A DNA stretch of 64,000 nucleotides from Mucilaginibacter rivuli (GTDB taxonomy: Bacteria > Bacteroidota > Bacteroidia > Sphingobacteriales > Sphingobacteriaceae), in the NCBI RefSeq assembly GCF_019391655.1, contig NZ_JAHXPQ010000004.1:124001-188000 (forward strand), written 5' to 3'. The notes beneath the pieces were generated by a model. It saw only the letters and a list, made by a program, of their open reading frames with translations. It ran no database searches and was not told the origin of the DNA. How positions within the stretch are numbered: the first letter of the stretch is position 1; every line of letters starts with the position of its first letter. Positions 23,645-33,909 of the stretch are shown here, piece after piece. A program made the position numbers and the translations under genes.

Positions 23645-24463
23645 ATGGTTACAAAATTCGTAAAATTTGCCTGCTACAGTTTTATTTTATGGATGGTTGC
23701 TATTTCCATGCAGGGTTGTAAAACACAGCAGCCCAATGTAGCCTACTTCCGCAACGTTCCCGATTCGCTTACCAAAACGGTGCTAACCAAAGCTGCACCT
23801 TTTAAAAACCCGCTCATACAATCTAATGATGTATTACAGGTATCGGTAATTACACTCGATAGGGATGTTAACGATATACTTGCCGCCGGTACGCGTATGG
23901 CAAACCCATCAGGGAATAACTTCAGCAGCTCAAACCCCGCTATATCGGGCTTATTGGTTGATGAGCAGGGCACTATAGAGTTACCGGCCATTGGCAAGGT
24001 AAAAGTAGCTGGCCTTACCACATTTGCCGCCAGGGACACCATACATAACCGTATGGAAAAATATTATAAAAAACCCGTAGTAAATGTTCGGTTCGCCAAT
24101 TTTACAGTGTCGGTATTGGGTGAGGTTAACAAACCCGGGCCATTTACGGCGCCCACCGAAAAGCTGAGCATTGTAGATGCTATTACTATGGCTGGTGATC
24201 TTACCGTTGATGCCAAAAGAGAAAACGTATTGCTGATGCGCGACTCATCAAATATCAAAGTTTTTGCCCGTTTCAATTTAACAAGTTCAAATTTACTGGC
24301 TTCGCGGTATTTTTACCTGCACCAGGGCGATGTGGTTTATGTTGAGGCCAAAAAGACCAAACCAAGCGGCAACGATGCAGTTAAATCAAGAAACCTTACC
24401 ATTGTTACTACCGCAATTTCTGTTTTAGCCACCATTATAACATTGATATTAACAAGGAATTAG
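23645..24463 (+). CDS. Polysaccharide export outer-membrane protein, Wza family
   Basis: 272 residues from the ATG at 23645. The N-terminus is lipoprotein-like, with Cys25 after MQG. The Poly_export domain follows (LIQSNDVLQVSVITLD, LLVDEQGTIELPAIGKVKVAGLT), then an SLBB domain (FTVSVLGEVNKPGPFTAP, SIVDAITMAGDL). The C-terminus is a membrane helix (TTAISVLATIITLILT), as in Bacteroidota Wza proteins. It forms the outer-membrane exit channel for the exopolysaccharide made by the downstream genes. First gene of the locus; Wzc follows after 47 bases. Confidence 0.92.
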   Translation: MVTKFVKFACYSFILWMVAISMQGCKTQQPNVAYFRNVPDSLTKTVLTKAAPFKNPLIQSNDVLQVSVITLDRDVNDILAAGTRMANPSGNNFSSSNPAISGLLVDEQGTIELPAIGKVKVAGLTTFAARDTIHNRMEKYYKKPVVNVRFANFTVSVLGEVNKPGPFTAPTEKLSIVDAITMAGDLTVDAKRENVLLMRDSSNIKVFARFNLTSSNLLASRYFYLHQGDVVYVEAKKTKPSGNDAVKSRNLTIVTTAISVLATIITLILTRN

Positions 24464-24510
24464 TTTGATTTTTATAAAATAGAAAACAACAGGGCAGCAT
24501 AATTTATTAG

Positions 24511-26805
24511 ATGGAGTACAATAAAAATCAGCATATCGAATCGCGCGTGGTTAACACCTCGGGAAGCTCGTTTTCGATAAAAGATCTGTTTATCAAATTA
24601 CTTAAGCTTTGGTATTGGATCATTCTCTCAGTAACTTTTTGTACAGGCCTGGCTTACCTTTATTTCCTGAAGCAAACGCCGCAATATAAAATCCACGCTA
24701 CGGTATTGGTTCAGGATGAGAAACGTGCCTCGGATAGGATAGGCAGAGCCAGCGCGCTGCAAGACCTGGGCGGTGTTGGTGTTCAAAACAATGCCGATAA
24801 CGAATTACTGGTATTAAAAAGCCGTACACCTATGGCTAAAACGGTAGCACAATTGCAACTGTTTATAAGCTACTTTGAAAAAGCCAAACTCAAAAAAACC
24901 GAAATTTATAGTACCAGGCCAATAAACGTACAGTTTACCGGGTACCCGCTGATAACCGCTGCCAATAATGGCAGTTATGAAGTTAAGGTAGATACAGCAG
25001 CTAAAACCTTTAGCTTATTTAAACCGGGCAAAACGTATAAAGGGAGTTTAGGCGACAGCCTGTTGTTACCCGAAGGATTGGTAAGAATTACAAGGGGACC
25101 CGGATTTGCAAGTTGGGATTCGCAAAACTCGCTTTTTATCTCCATGAGCGATTTTGAGGCTACAGTTGAAAAATACATGGGCGTGCTAACAACCGAGCTC
25201 CCTAATAAACAAACAAGTATCATTAACCTTACCATAGTTGAAAGCCTTCCCGACAAGGGCGAAACCATACTGAACGAATTTATTACGCAATATTTAAAAG
25301 AGAACCTGGAAGACAAAAACCGTATTGCCGATGGTACCATAGCTTTTATTGATGAAAGGCTTGCTTTGGTATCAAAAGAGCTGTCGGGCAGCGAGAGCAA
25401 TATTGAGAACTTTAAACGCTCAAATAACCTTGCCGATTTAAAGCAACAGTCTAATTTATTGATAGAGAGCGACAGCCGGAACTCTGAAAGGGCAACACAA
25501 TTAGAGGTACAGCTTTCGGTAATGCAAAACCTGCAGTCGTTTTTAAAAGATAATGTGAATGACCGCAAAACCGTACCATCATCGCTGGCCATGAGCGACC
25601 CGAACTTTATTGCACTGGTAAAAAGTTATAACGACCTGCAACTGGAACGGGATAAAAAGCTGATGACGCAAACAACCGATAACCCAGCTATTATTACGAT
25701 AGACCAGCAATTACGTAACCTGAGGTTAAACTTACTGAGCAGTATCGAATCAATAGTAAGAGGGCTCAGAACAAGCATTGATAAACTGGGCAGGTATTCA
25801 ACAAATTATGAGTCGCAGATAAGCAGTGTTCCGGAAAAAGAAAGGCGCCTGCAAGATTATGCCCGCCAGCAATCGATAAAACAGGAACTGTATATTTATT
25901 TGTTAACTAAACGTGAAGAGTCGGCAGTATCTAAAGCATCAAACATTGCCACCACCCGCATTATAGATTACGCCCATTCTGAACATGGCCCTTTTAAACC
26001 GAGTAAAACCATAATTTTATTTACCGGGCTTTTGGTTGGTTTAGTATTACCGTTCGGCTTCAGTTTTGGCATATCGCAGGTTAAAAACCGGGTAAATACG
26101 GTGGATGATATTTATGACGATACCATCGCGCCTATTATAGCGCACGTTGGCCGCAAACCTAAGCACAGTATTTTTGCCATCAGTGCTGAGTCTAAAACCC
26201 TCACCGCCGAAAAGTTGAGGGGGCTTGTTACCCACCTGCGCTACGCCTTCCCCGGCGATGATAATAAAACCATATTAGTAACCTCATCGGGGCATGGCGA
26301 AGGCAAATCATTTATAGCCATCAATTTAGCGCAAACACTGGCTTTATCTCATAAAAAAGTATTGCTGCTGGAGCTGGATCTGCGCTCCCCTAACCTGAGC
26401 ACCGCCCTGGGGCTGCAAAATATTGGCTTTACCAATTACATTGCCGAAGAAGCAAATACCTGGGAACCCTACATTCAGCAAGCCGGCATTGATTATTTTT
26501 TCGATGTGTTTTGCGCAGGCGAAGCACCTGCTAATCCAACCATGCTTTTACAGTTACCTGTGTTGAAGATACTAATGGGGCAACTTCAGGAAGTTTATGA
26601 TTATATCGTTGTCGATTCGTCGCCGGTGGGGCTGGTTACCGATGCCGAAATATTGGCCGCTTATGCAAGCTTTACGCTATATATTGTTCGCCAAAACTAT
26701 TCATCAAAAGCAAAACTAAAAAACCTTGATAATGCCTACCGTGAGGGTATTTTGCCAAAAATAAACGTGATCATAAACGACTGCAAGGCCATAGGCAGCA
26801 AATAG
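24511..26805 (+). CDS. Polysaccharide co-polymerase / BY-kinase-like chain-length protein, Wzc family
   Basis: 764 residues. Membrane helix at about 36-52, Wzz periplasmic domain, coiled-coil region (about 250-470), second helix at about 495-515, then a cytoplasmic P-loop kinase domain: Walker A GHGEGKS (about residue 593), Walker A' LELDLRSP, Walker B VVDSSP. It regulates polymer length and works with Wza. The C-terminus ends INDCKAIGSK with no tyrosine cluster, unlike typical autophosphorylating BY-kinases. Operon position between Wza and Wzx is the usual one. Confidence 0.92.
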   Translation: MEYNKNQHIESRVVNTSGSSFSIKDLFIKLLKLWYWIILSVTFCTGLAYLYFLKQTPQYKIHATVLVQDEKRASDRIGRASALQDLGGVGVQNNADNELLVLKSRTPMAKTVAQLQLFISYFEKAKLKKTEIYSTRPINVQFTGYPLITAANNGSYEVKVDTAAKTFSLFKPGKTYKGSLGDSLLLPEGLVRITRGPGFASWDSQNSLFISMSDFEATVEKYMGVLTTELPNKQTSIINLTIVESLPDKGETILNEFITQYLKENLEDKNRIADGTIAFIDERLALVSKELSGSESNIENFKRSNNLADLKQQSNLLIESDSRNSERATQLEVQLSVMQNLQSFLKDNVNDRKTVPSSLAMSDPNFIALVKSYNDLQLERDKKLMTQTTDNPAIITIDQQLRNLRLNLLSSIESIVRGLRTSIDKLGRYSTNYESQISSVPEKERRLQDYARQQSIKQELYIYLLTKREESAVSKASNIATTRIIDYAHSEHGPFKPSKTIILFTGLLVGLVLPFGFSFGISQVKNRVNTVDDIYDDTIAPIIAHVGRKPKHSIFAISAESKTLTAEKLRGLVTHLRYAFPGDDNKTILVTSSGHGEGKSFIAINLAQTLALSHKKVLLLELDLRSPNLSTALGLQNIGFTNYIAEEANTWEPYIQQAGIDYFFDVFCAGEAPANPTMLLQLPVLKILMGQLQEVYDYIVVDSSPVGLVTDAEILAAYASFTLYIVRQNYSSKAKLKNLDNAYREGILPKINVIINDCKAIGSK

Positions 26806-26856
26806 GTGTACCAGCCCGTTTATTAACGTTACCATAATATAACTTTTTGATAAGGC

Positions 26857-28176
26857 ATGAAGATATCGTTACTTAATAATAAACTTGTAGATACACTTAT
26901 CGCCAACAAAGCCAATTTGTTAGCCAAGGTAAAAACTACAGGGCTTTATTTATTAGTGCCTATCATCAATTTTTCGTTCTCGGTATTTACATCGCCCATA
27001 TTTGCAAAGTACCTTACAGTTGAGGAGTTTGGATACTTTGGCTATTACAATACCTTATCAGGCTATTTACTGGTTTTTTATAGCCTCTCGTTCCAAACCT
27101 ATTATATGTCGGTTTACTTCAGGGAGTCGGAGAGCGAGCGTAAGTCAACGCTGGTTTCGCTCATCCTGTTCACTATGGCCTGGAACCTGCTTTTCTTCCC
27201 CATAGCGTATGCGGGCCTATACCTGTATTTCAAATACTCGCATTCCATTACGCCTTTTTACCCTTACGCGCTGCTGCTTTTAAGTGGCACTGTGCTGGGT
27301 ATAGCAAAGGGCTTTGTACAGGTAAACTTCCGGATGGAACAAAAGCCGGTGCTTTTTCTGATCTGGGTATCCGGGTTTAGGGTGGCTTCCATTTTAGTAT
27401 CGCTCTATTTTGTTATCGGCCCACAAATGCACCTGATGGGGAGGCTTATCGGGATACTGCTGGTAGAGGTATTTTTCTTTGTAGTTACCCTTTACCTCAC
27501 CTGCAAAAATCAAAAGATAAGGATTGATATGGCTGTAATGCGGGTAGCTTTAAAAAAGATTGCGCCGCTACTTCCTGCTTCTTTACTTTTCATCACCATA
27601 TTCAGCTTTGATAATATCGCGCTCGAGCGGATGAACCAGCCTAAGCAATTAGGTTTGTATAATATCGGTAAAAACATATCACAGTTTTTATATACGGCCT
27701 TATACCCATTTTTCCAGGCTTTTGAGCCTGATATTTATAAGCATGCCACGCTAAAAGATCATAAAAGTTTAAAACGGATAGGCTTCCTCATCTTTGGCAT
27801 TACCGCTTTGGCACTGGTGTCGTTTTGGCTGGTATCGCCATATCTTATCCAATACTTAACAGCCGGTAAATACACCGCCGCGTTAAAATACTCTAACGTA
27901 TTGGCTATTTCATATTGCCTCAATATTTTCTTCGCCTATTTTGATGCCGTAATTATGGCCTGGCAAGAAACCAAAGTACATTTGTACATCAACATTGTAG
28001 TGGCTACGCTAAGCATAATTATATATACCATAGCCAGTAAATATTTCAGTGCTATGGGTATAGCCGTAGCGTGCGATATCAACTGGGCCTTATTGCTTAT
28101 ATTGCAGTTATTATTTGTTTATTCAAAATTAAAGGCACACCGCAGGGAGCGTGAGCGTGCCTTACAGGCATTGTAG
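26857..28176 (+). CDS. Wzx-type oligosaccharide flippase (MATE/MOP superfamily)
   Basis: 439 residues with about 12-14 hydrophobic helices. The N-terminal pattern FSFSVFTSPIFAKYLTVEEFGYFGYYNT is typical of polysaccharide biosynthesis flippases. It would move lipid-linked repeat units across the inner membrane. It is followed by the glycosyltransferase gene and the Wzy candidate. Confidence 0.88.
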   Translation: MKISLLNNKLVDTLIANKANLLAKVKTTGLYLLVPIINFSFSVFTSPIFAKYLTVEEFGYFGYYNTLSGYLLVFYSLSFQTYYMSVYFRESESERKSTLVSLILFTMAWNLLFFPIAYAGLYLYFKYSHSITPFYPYALLLLSGTVLGIAKGFVQVNFRMEQKPVLFLIWVSGFRVASILVSLYFVIGPQMHLMGRLIGILLVEVFFFVVTLYLTCKNQKIRIDMAVMRVALKKIAPLLPASLLFITIFSFDNIALERMNQPKQLGLYNIGKNISQFLYTALYPFFQAFEPDIYKHATLKDHKSLKRIGFLIFGITALALVSFWLVSPYLIQYLTAGKYTAALKYSNVLAISYCLNIFFAYFDAVIMAWQETKVHLYINIVVATLSIIIYTIASKYFSAMGIAVACDINWALLLILQLLFVYSKLKAHRRERERALQAL

Positions 28177-28196
28177 CTTTGTTTAATATTAATCTC

Positions 28197-29129
28197 ATGG
28201 AAGCTAAATTCGATATCCCTGTTTTAATGGTCACCTTTAACCGGCCCGCTTACGCGCAGCAGGTTTTTGATAAAATAAAACGGTTAAAGCCAAAGCAACT
28301 CTTTATTTTTTCGGATGCGCCGAGGGCTGGAAAAGCGGGAGAAGCCGAAAAAGTTGCCGAATGCCGGGCCCTGTTTGATGATGCCAATTTTACCTGGGAT
28401 TGCGAAGTGCATAAGCACTTTGCTACCGCTAACATGGGTTGTGGGCCGGGCGTAAAAACCGCCATAACCTGGGCTTTTGAAAGCGTTGAAAAGCTGATAA
28501 TTTTAGAGGATGACTGTGTGCCCGATCTTTCGTTTTTTGATTATTGCGAAACCATGCTGGCCAAATATGAGAACGACCCAAAAGTGATGCATGTTGCCGG
28601 CACGCGCTGGAACGAAGAATTTGATGCAGGCAAAGGCGACCACTTTTTTTGCACCGTGGGCCATGTTTGGGGCTGGGCCACCTGGAAACGCGCCTGGAAA
28701 CTGTACGATTACCGCATGAGCACCTGGGTAAAAAAACACGACCGTAAAATGGTACGCGATATTTACCACGACAGGATATTGTACCAGTTTTGGGTGGATT
28801 GCTTTGTTGATACTTTTAAAAACATAGCCTCAACCAACCATACCTGGGATTACCAGTGGCAATACACCCTGTTTAAAAACAAAGGCCTTTCTACTGTTCC
28901 GAAAGAAAACCTCATCACCAACATTGGCGAGTTGGGCGCCCATACCAAGGTGGATGACACCGATGTATCATCGTTTAACCGCAAAACAGGTACCTGGGCC
29001 GAAGACGAAAGCATAGCAGTTAAAGTTGAGCCTAACATTGCTTATGAAAAATACCATATCCGCAATTTCTTTTTGCGCGATACTACCTTTAAGCAGCGTT
29101 TAAAATTTTTTATCAAAAGCTTTATTTAA
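28197..29129 (+). CDS. GT-A fold glycosyltransferase
   Basis: 310 residues from the ATG at 28197 (a TTG at 28179 would add six residues). The start (IPVLMVTFNRPAYAQQVFDKI) is GT-A-like, and the metal-binding motif LEDDCVPD is at about residue 105. VWGWATWKRAWK around residue 160 is typical of the Bacteroidota GNT-I-like or HlpA-type transferases. It probably adds one sugar of the exopolysaccharide repeat; donor and acceptor are not predictable. Confidence 0.82.
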   Translation: MEAKFDIPVLMVTFNRPAYAQQVFDKIKRLKPKQLFIFSDAPRAGKAGEAEKVAECRALFDDANFTWDCEVHKHFATANMGCGPGVKTAITWAFESVEKLIILEDDCVPDLSFFDYCETMLAKYENDPKVMHVAGTRWNEEFDAGKGDHFFCTVGHVWGWATWKRAWKLYDYRMSTWVKKHDRKMVRDIYHDRILYQFWVDCFVDTFKNIASTNHTWDYQWQYTLFKNKGLSTVPKENLITNIGELGAHTKVDDTDVSSFNRKTGTWAEDESIAVKVEPNIAYEKYHIRNFFLRDTTFKQRLKFFIKSFI

Positions 29130-29157
29130 GCGGCGTTTAATTAACAACACAATTCAG

Positions 29158-30642
29158 ATGAAGATATTTGGTTTAAATACCGTTTATGATCCTGATGGCA
29201 AAAATGCCTTGTTGTTAATTGTGGGCAAGCTTTTGCTGGTGATGTCATTAGGCACCTTATGTTTGGCCGTTTACCCATCCGTTGTAAATATGGCGGCACT
29301 GGGCTGTATCGCGCTAATCTTTCTTAACCTGCTCATTAACGAAGATTATTTTGCCTTTGTTATCATTGTGTTTTTCAGCAATCACTACATTTTTGGTAAT
29401 GATAAAGGGGGCTTATTCAATTTAGCTGCACTTTTAGCCATGTTGGGCTACAATTGGTTCTGGAAAAAAGCGCCGCTGTTTAAAGGCAAATCTACTTTCG
29501 GTAAGTTGATCACTTTTTTAATAATGGTGCTCATCTATTGCCAGATGCTTAGCCTGCTCAACAATTTCAGGGCCGAAACATCATCCAAAATAGCCTCCAT
29601 GTGTATCTTCCTGGCTTTAACAACGCTCTTGTTCCAGATGTCGAAGATCAGGATTAGGGAAATTGATTTTATCCGGTTTTTCCAGGTGCTGTTTTTGTTC
29701 ACCGCATTTAATCTCATTGTTTCCCTCAATCAAAAATACAGCTTTATGCCCATCCAACTGGCATTAGTACCTACGTGGGACAGGGACGCGGAGTTTCAAT
29801 ACGATATTTTCAGGTGTACGGGCACCTTTTTCAATTTTGAGGCCTATGCCGAATATTCTCTTTCCATGATCATCTTACTACTGCCGGGTATTCTTTCGGG
29901 ATCATTCAAAAAGATAGGCACATGGTTTTACAGCCTTGCTGTAGGCATTATATTTATGTCGGTTTTTGCCATTGTGCTTTCGGTAACAAGGTCATCGTTC
30001 TTCCTGCTGCCCTTAGCTGTCATTTTTATTGTGATTAGTCAATTTGGTCGTATAAAAGCAAAATCGGTTATGCCTTTTTTGGGTGTATTGGCCATTGGTA
30101 TAGCGTTAAATATGGTTGTGCCTGTTATTGATTTCAGCACCTTTATTGAGCGGAGTAAAGAAATGCAGATCAGCCACCTGTCAGATATTACATCGGGCAG
30201 CGAGATCAATCGCGGCGACATCTTCGCGTTCGCCTTTAAAAAAATAGCGCGTACAAAAGGCGTAATTGGCGAAGGGTATTTTACCAACCAGCCCGACTAT
30301 AGTACCGTTCACTTTGATATACCGCACCCTATCATAGGCGATTACCACAACCTGTATCTGGGGATGGTTGTTTTTTGGGGGTATGGCGGTGCTGTAAGTT
30401 TTACCCTGCTTTTTATAGTTACCCTGTTTTGGGGGTTTACCACTTACCGAAAGTATAAAAACAAAGCTTCGCCGTTTAAAGTGGATCTGTTATTGGGTTT
30501 CAATATTCTTTTTATCTTCTTTTTGATCAATCAATATAAGATCATTTTTTTACGCGAATCAAACTACGCAGTTATGATATTTATTTTGCTGATCATGTAC
30601 AGTAGTTTAATACACGAGATAAAACAGGAAGCCATTGAGTGA
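29158..30642 (+). CDS. O-antigen/exopolysaccharide polymerase-like membrane protein (Wzy candidate)
   Basis: 494 residues, about 11-12 membrane helices and one large loop (about 330-415) containing GEGYFTNQPDY and IGDYHNLYLG. This resembles the Wzy_C/O-antigen ligase loop, where an NxxL-type segment with His is common. Located between Wzx and the glycosyltransferases, it is the best candidate for the polymerase of the locus. Wzy proteins are poorly conserved, so the call depends on topology and context. Confidence 0.78.
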   Translation: MKIFGLNTVYDPDGKNALLLIVGKLLLVMSLGTLCLAVYPSVVNMAALGCIALIFLNLLINEDYFAFVIIVFFSNHYIFGNDKGGLFNLAALLAMLGYNWFWKKAPLFKGKSTFGKLITFLIMVLIYCQMLSLLNNFRAETSSKIASMCIFLALTTLLFQMSKIRIREIDFIRFFQVLFLFTAFNLIVSLNQKYSFMPIQLALVPTWDRDAEFQYDIFRCTGTFFNFEAYAEYSLSMIILLLPGILSGSFKKIGTWFYSLAVGIIFMSVFAIVLSVTRSSFFLLPLAVIFIVISQFGRIKAKSVMPFLGVLAIGIALNMVVPVIDFSTFIERSKEMQISHLSDITSGSEINRGDIFAFAFKKIARTKGVIGEGYFTNQPDYSTVHFDIPHPIIGDYHNLYLGMVVFWGYGGAVSFTLLFIVTLFWGFTTYRKYKNKASPFKVDLLLGFNILFIFFLINQYKIIFLRESNYAVMIFILLIMYSSLIHEIKQEAIE

Positions 30643-30733
30643 TAGTTAAACTGAATTACGAAATACATCGTATATTCCAATCAGCTATCGCGGCAAGAGT
30701 ATAATAAAACACTAAAAGCATATAATTCAGCAT

Positions 30734-31906
30734 ATGAAAATTGGCATCAGCGGCCCCGCTTTTTTCCCGATGTTGCAGCCCTGGTTGCATCCGGACCAAA
30801 AGGTAGATGTAAAAGGCACAGGCGGCACACCAGTAAATCACCAGATCATCGCTTTATTGGAGCGGGGCTACGAGGTACATTTATTTACCGTAACACCCGA
30901 AATACTGCCCGGCGACAGCCGCACATGGCATGGCGATAAACTGCACATATATGCCGGGCCCTTCAGGCGCAGGGCACGCCACCGTACGCCCGATCTTTAC
31001 AAAAACGAACGTGAGTTTTTGAAGGCGAAAATGCTGGAGATAATGCCGGATATTATACATGCCCACTGGCAGTACGAGTTTGGCTGGGCCGCTCTCGATT
31101 CAAAGATACCTACTTTACTTACCTGCCATGATGCGCCTTTAAAAGTACTTGGCGCTCAAACCGATCTGTACCGTGCCATACGTTTGGTAGTTGCTGCCAT
31201 CACCTTAAAAAAAGCGAAATATTTAACCGGGGTATCGCCATACACAGCCATTGGGCAGCGTTTTTTTACAAAGGTACCTGTCACTGTCATTCCCAACTTT
31301 GAGCCGGATAATATCTTTGCCTTATATAAGCCGGGAAGGGTTATCAGCGATAACATCAACATCGCCATGATAAATAATGGTTTTCATGGTCGTAAAAATG
31401 TAGCCAAAGGTATACTGGCATTTAACGAGTTTAAAAAAAGCCATCCTACCGCAGTGCTCAACCTTTATGGTGCCGATAATACGGAGAACGGCGATGCGGG
31501 AAAATGGTGCAGGGACAATAACATCAGCGGAAATATTAATTTTCATGGCGAAATGCCATTTGCCGATGTGATAAACGCGTTATCGCAGGCTGATATTTTT
31601 TTGCATACATCGCTCGAAGAATCCTGCCCAATGGTGCTTATAGAAGCCATGGCAATGGGTATACCGGTGGTGGCAGGCGAAAAAGCAGGTGGCATCCCCT
31701 GGATGCTTGAAGATGGTGGCGGGGCACTAACAGATATTACATCAGCACAAAAGATAAACAGCTCGCTGTTGGAAATAGTAAAGCCCGGGCAATATGCCAA
31801 AGCATCTGCAGATGCGAGAAGGGTGGCGTTGGAGCGTTTTTCGAAAGAAGTAGTGATCAACAAGTATTTGAAATTTTATGAACGCATTCTTTCTGAAAAT
31901 TCCTGA
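30734..31906 (+). CDS. GT4-type glycosyltransferase (GT-B fold)
   Basis: 390 residues. The N-terminal Rossmann domain has a GTGGTPVNHQI loop that binds the nucleotide sugar in GT4 enzymes. The C-terminal domain has the E-x7-E motif (EESCPMVLIEAMAMGIPVV at about residues 296-314). Cytoplasmic; transfers a sugar to the lipid-linked repeat unit. It is preceded by a 90-base gap after Wzy. Confidence 0.88.
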   Translation: MKIGISGPAFFPMLQPWLHPDQKVDVKGTGGTPVNHQIIALLERGYEVHLFTVTPEILPGDSRTWHGDKLHIYAGPFRRRARHRTPDLYKNEREFLKAKMLEIMPDIIHAHWQYEFGWAALDSKIPTLLTCHDAPLKVLGAQTDLYRAIRLVVAAITLKKAKYLTGVSPYTAIGQRFFTKVPVTVIPNFEPDNIFALYKPGRVISDNINIAMINNGFHGRKNVAKGILAFNEFKKSHPTAVLNLYGADNTENGDAGKWCRDNNISGNINFHGEMPFADVINALSQADIFLHTSLEESCPMVLIEAMAMGIPVVAGEKAGGIPWMLEDGGGALTDITSAQKINSSLLEIVKPGQYAKASADARRVALERFSKEVVINKYLKFYERILSENS

Positions 31907-31986
31907 TACGGTGTTTAAGTGTCCGTATGGTTATTTATAATTATTATTTGTAACTAATTTTTTACTTTAGTCATCCTAATTGATTT

Positions 31987-33063
31987 ATGAAGGTATTGCA
32001 CATCTTATCAGAACTCCAGTTTTCGGGTGCCGAACTGATGTTGTATACCGCGTCGGGCAGGTTGAACAATGCAGGCCTTCAAACCACAGTTTTAGCGACA
32101 GGTGAGAACGAAGGTATATTTGCCAAATACCTTAAAGAACCCGGCTGGCAGATAGCCCATATCCCCTTAAGGAAAAACCTCGATTTTTTTAAAAAGTTAT
32201 ACCGGTTTATAAAAATTAATGGCTTTGATGTTGTACATGTACACACCGAAGGTTCGTTTATTTATATTGCTACCATAGCCCGCCTTGCAGGAGCAAAAAA
32301 GATACTCGGCCACATCCATAATAATTTCCTGTTTGATGAGTACCTGACCAAAAGGCGAAGGTTTCATCACAAGTTGGCCGATAAATTATTGGGTGTTCAG
32401 TTTATATCCATTGGCGATAGTGTAGAAAAAACAGAGCGCGATATATATAATACCAAAACAACGCTGGTTCATAACTGGATAGACGTTAACAAGTTCAGCG
32501 AAGAAAAGTTACCACACCTCGCTGCCGATAATACCATCGAACTCAGGTTTATTACCGTTGGTAAATGCCTGGCCGAGAAAAGGCATATTGATGTGTTGAA
32601 ACTGGTAAAACACCTGGATGATAAAGGTATTGCATGCCGGCACATACAAATAGGCAGCGGCCCTTTGGAAGCTGAAGAAAGGAAATGGGCCGACGATAAC
32701 GGCATCATGCACATGGTCAACTTTATCAGCAGTACCAATGAGGTTGAAAAATACCTTGCCGCATCCAATTTCTTTTTAATGCCCTCTACTTTTGAGGGGG
32801 TTAGCATAGCCTGTTTAGAAGCCATGGCAGCGGGGCTGTTTTGTTTTGTAAACGATGCCCCAGGCCTGAACAACTTGATACAGGATGGCAAAAGTGGTTT
32901 TGTAGGCGATTTTTTAGACACAGCAACCATTGCCGACAGGATTTTGCAAATTTGTAAAGATCCTGAGAGTTATAGCAGCATGACGCAGCAAGCCAAACAA
33001 TACGTTTTTGATAAGCATAGTGTTAACAATATCGATCAGATCATAGCAATATATAATCAATAA
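31987..33063 (+). CDS. GT4-type glycosyltransferase (GT-B fold)
   Basis: 358 residues starting MKVLHILSELQFSGAELML, a common GT4 beginning with the GAE loop. The acceptor-side motif HVHTEG and the C-terminal E-x7-E motif (FEGVSIACLEAMAAGLFCF) are present. One base separates its stop from the next gene, so translation is coupled. Confidence 0.88.
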   Translation: MKVLHILSELQFSGAELMLYTASGRLNNAGLQTTVLATGENEGIFAKYLKEPGWQIAHIPLRKNLDFFKKLYRFIKINGFDVVHVHTEGSFIYIATIARLAGAKKILGHIHNNFLFDEYLTKRRRFHHKLADKLLGVQFISIGDSVEKTERDIYNTKTTLVHNWIDVNKFSEEKLPHLAADNTIELRFITVGKCLAEKRHIDVLKLVKHLDDKGIACRHIQIGSGPLEAEERKWADDNGIMHMVNFISSTNEVEKYLAASNFFLMPSTFEGVSIACLEAMAAGLFCFVNDAPGLNNLIQDGKSGFVGDFLDTATIADRILQICKDPESYSSMTQQAKQYVFDKHSVNNIDQIIAIYNQ

Positions 33064-33064
33064 A

Positions 33065-33904
33065 ATGCAGCAGGTAGCCATTGCCGTATTACTGACAACC
33101 TTTAACAGGCGGGATAAAACCATTGCCTGTTTAAAAAGCTTGAAAGGGCAGGTAACCACTGTACCCGTTGCCATAGATATTTATGTTACCGATGACGCCT
33201 CGGCAGATGGTACGCCCGAAGCCATAAAGGTAATTTATCCTGAAGCGAATGTCTTTATCGGGAGCGGCTCGTTGTTTTGGGCAGGCGGCATGCGCAAATC
33301 ATGGGGCGAAGCGGTAAAGGGAAATTACGATTATTATTTTTTGTTGAATGACGATACCATTTTAACATCGAACGTGTTGGAGGTATTATTGTCATACTAT
33401 AAAAACAAGGCCACCGGCATAGTGGTAGGCAGTACTGCTGAGGATGGCAAACTATCATACGGAGGGCGGGTAATAACATCCAAACTGAACTTTAAAAAGG
33501 AGATGGTATTTAGTAATACCGAATTTTTAAACTGCGACCTGGGCAATGCCAATATTATGCTGGTGCCCAAAGGTGTGGTTGACAAGATAGGTATCCTGTC
33601 GGACAAGTATACCCACGGTATTGCCGATTATGATTATACCCTTACCGCCGTTGAGGCCGGGATAAATGTAATGGTGGCGCCAGGCATACTCGGCACCTGC
33701 TCTGACGACCATGGCAACAACTGGAAATCGGCAAATACGACGTTGAAGGAGCGGATAAAATATTTGAAAAGCCCTAAAGGCCTTGCTTATAACGAGTATC
33801 TTTATCTTATTAAAAAGCACCTGCCACAGCATTACCCGGTTGCTTTTGTAAAATTGTGGGCCAAAACATTATTTCCATTTTTGTGGGACAGATTTAAAAA
33901 CTAA
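33065..33904 (+). CDS. GT2-family glycosyltransferase (rhamnosyltransferase-like)
   Basis: 279 residues, GT-A fold. The start VAIAVLLTTFNRRDKTIACL is the GT2 strand-helix; IYVTDDASADGT binds the nucleotide, and LLNDDTIL is the DxD-like site. GSGSLFWAGGMRKSWGEA matches the subgroup often annotated as rhamnosyltransferase. Inserted between two GT4 genes, spacing 1 and 5 bases. Confidence 0.86.
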   Translation: MQQVAIAVLLTTFNRRDKTIACLKSLKGQVTTVPVAIDIYVTDDASADGTPEAIKVIYPEANVFIGSGSLFWAGGMRKSWGEAVKGNYDYYFLLNDDTILTSNVLEVLLSYYKNKATGIVVGSTAEDGKLSYGGRVITSKLNFKKEMVFSNTEFLNCDLGNANIMLVPKGVVDKIGILSDKYTHGIADYDYTLTAVEAGINVMVAPGILGTCSDDHGNNWKSANTTLKERIKYLKSPKGLAYNEYLYLIKKHLPQHYPVAFVKLWAKTLFPFLWDRFKN

Positions 33905-33909
33905 AAGGC

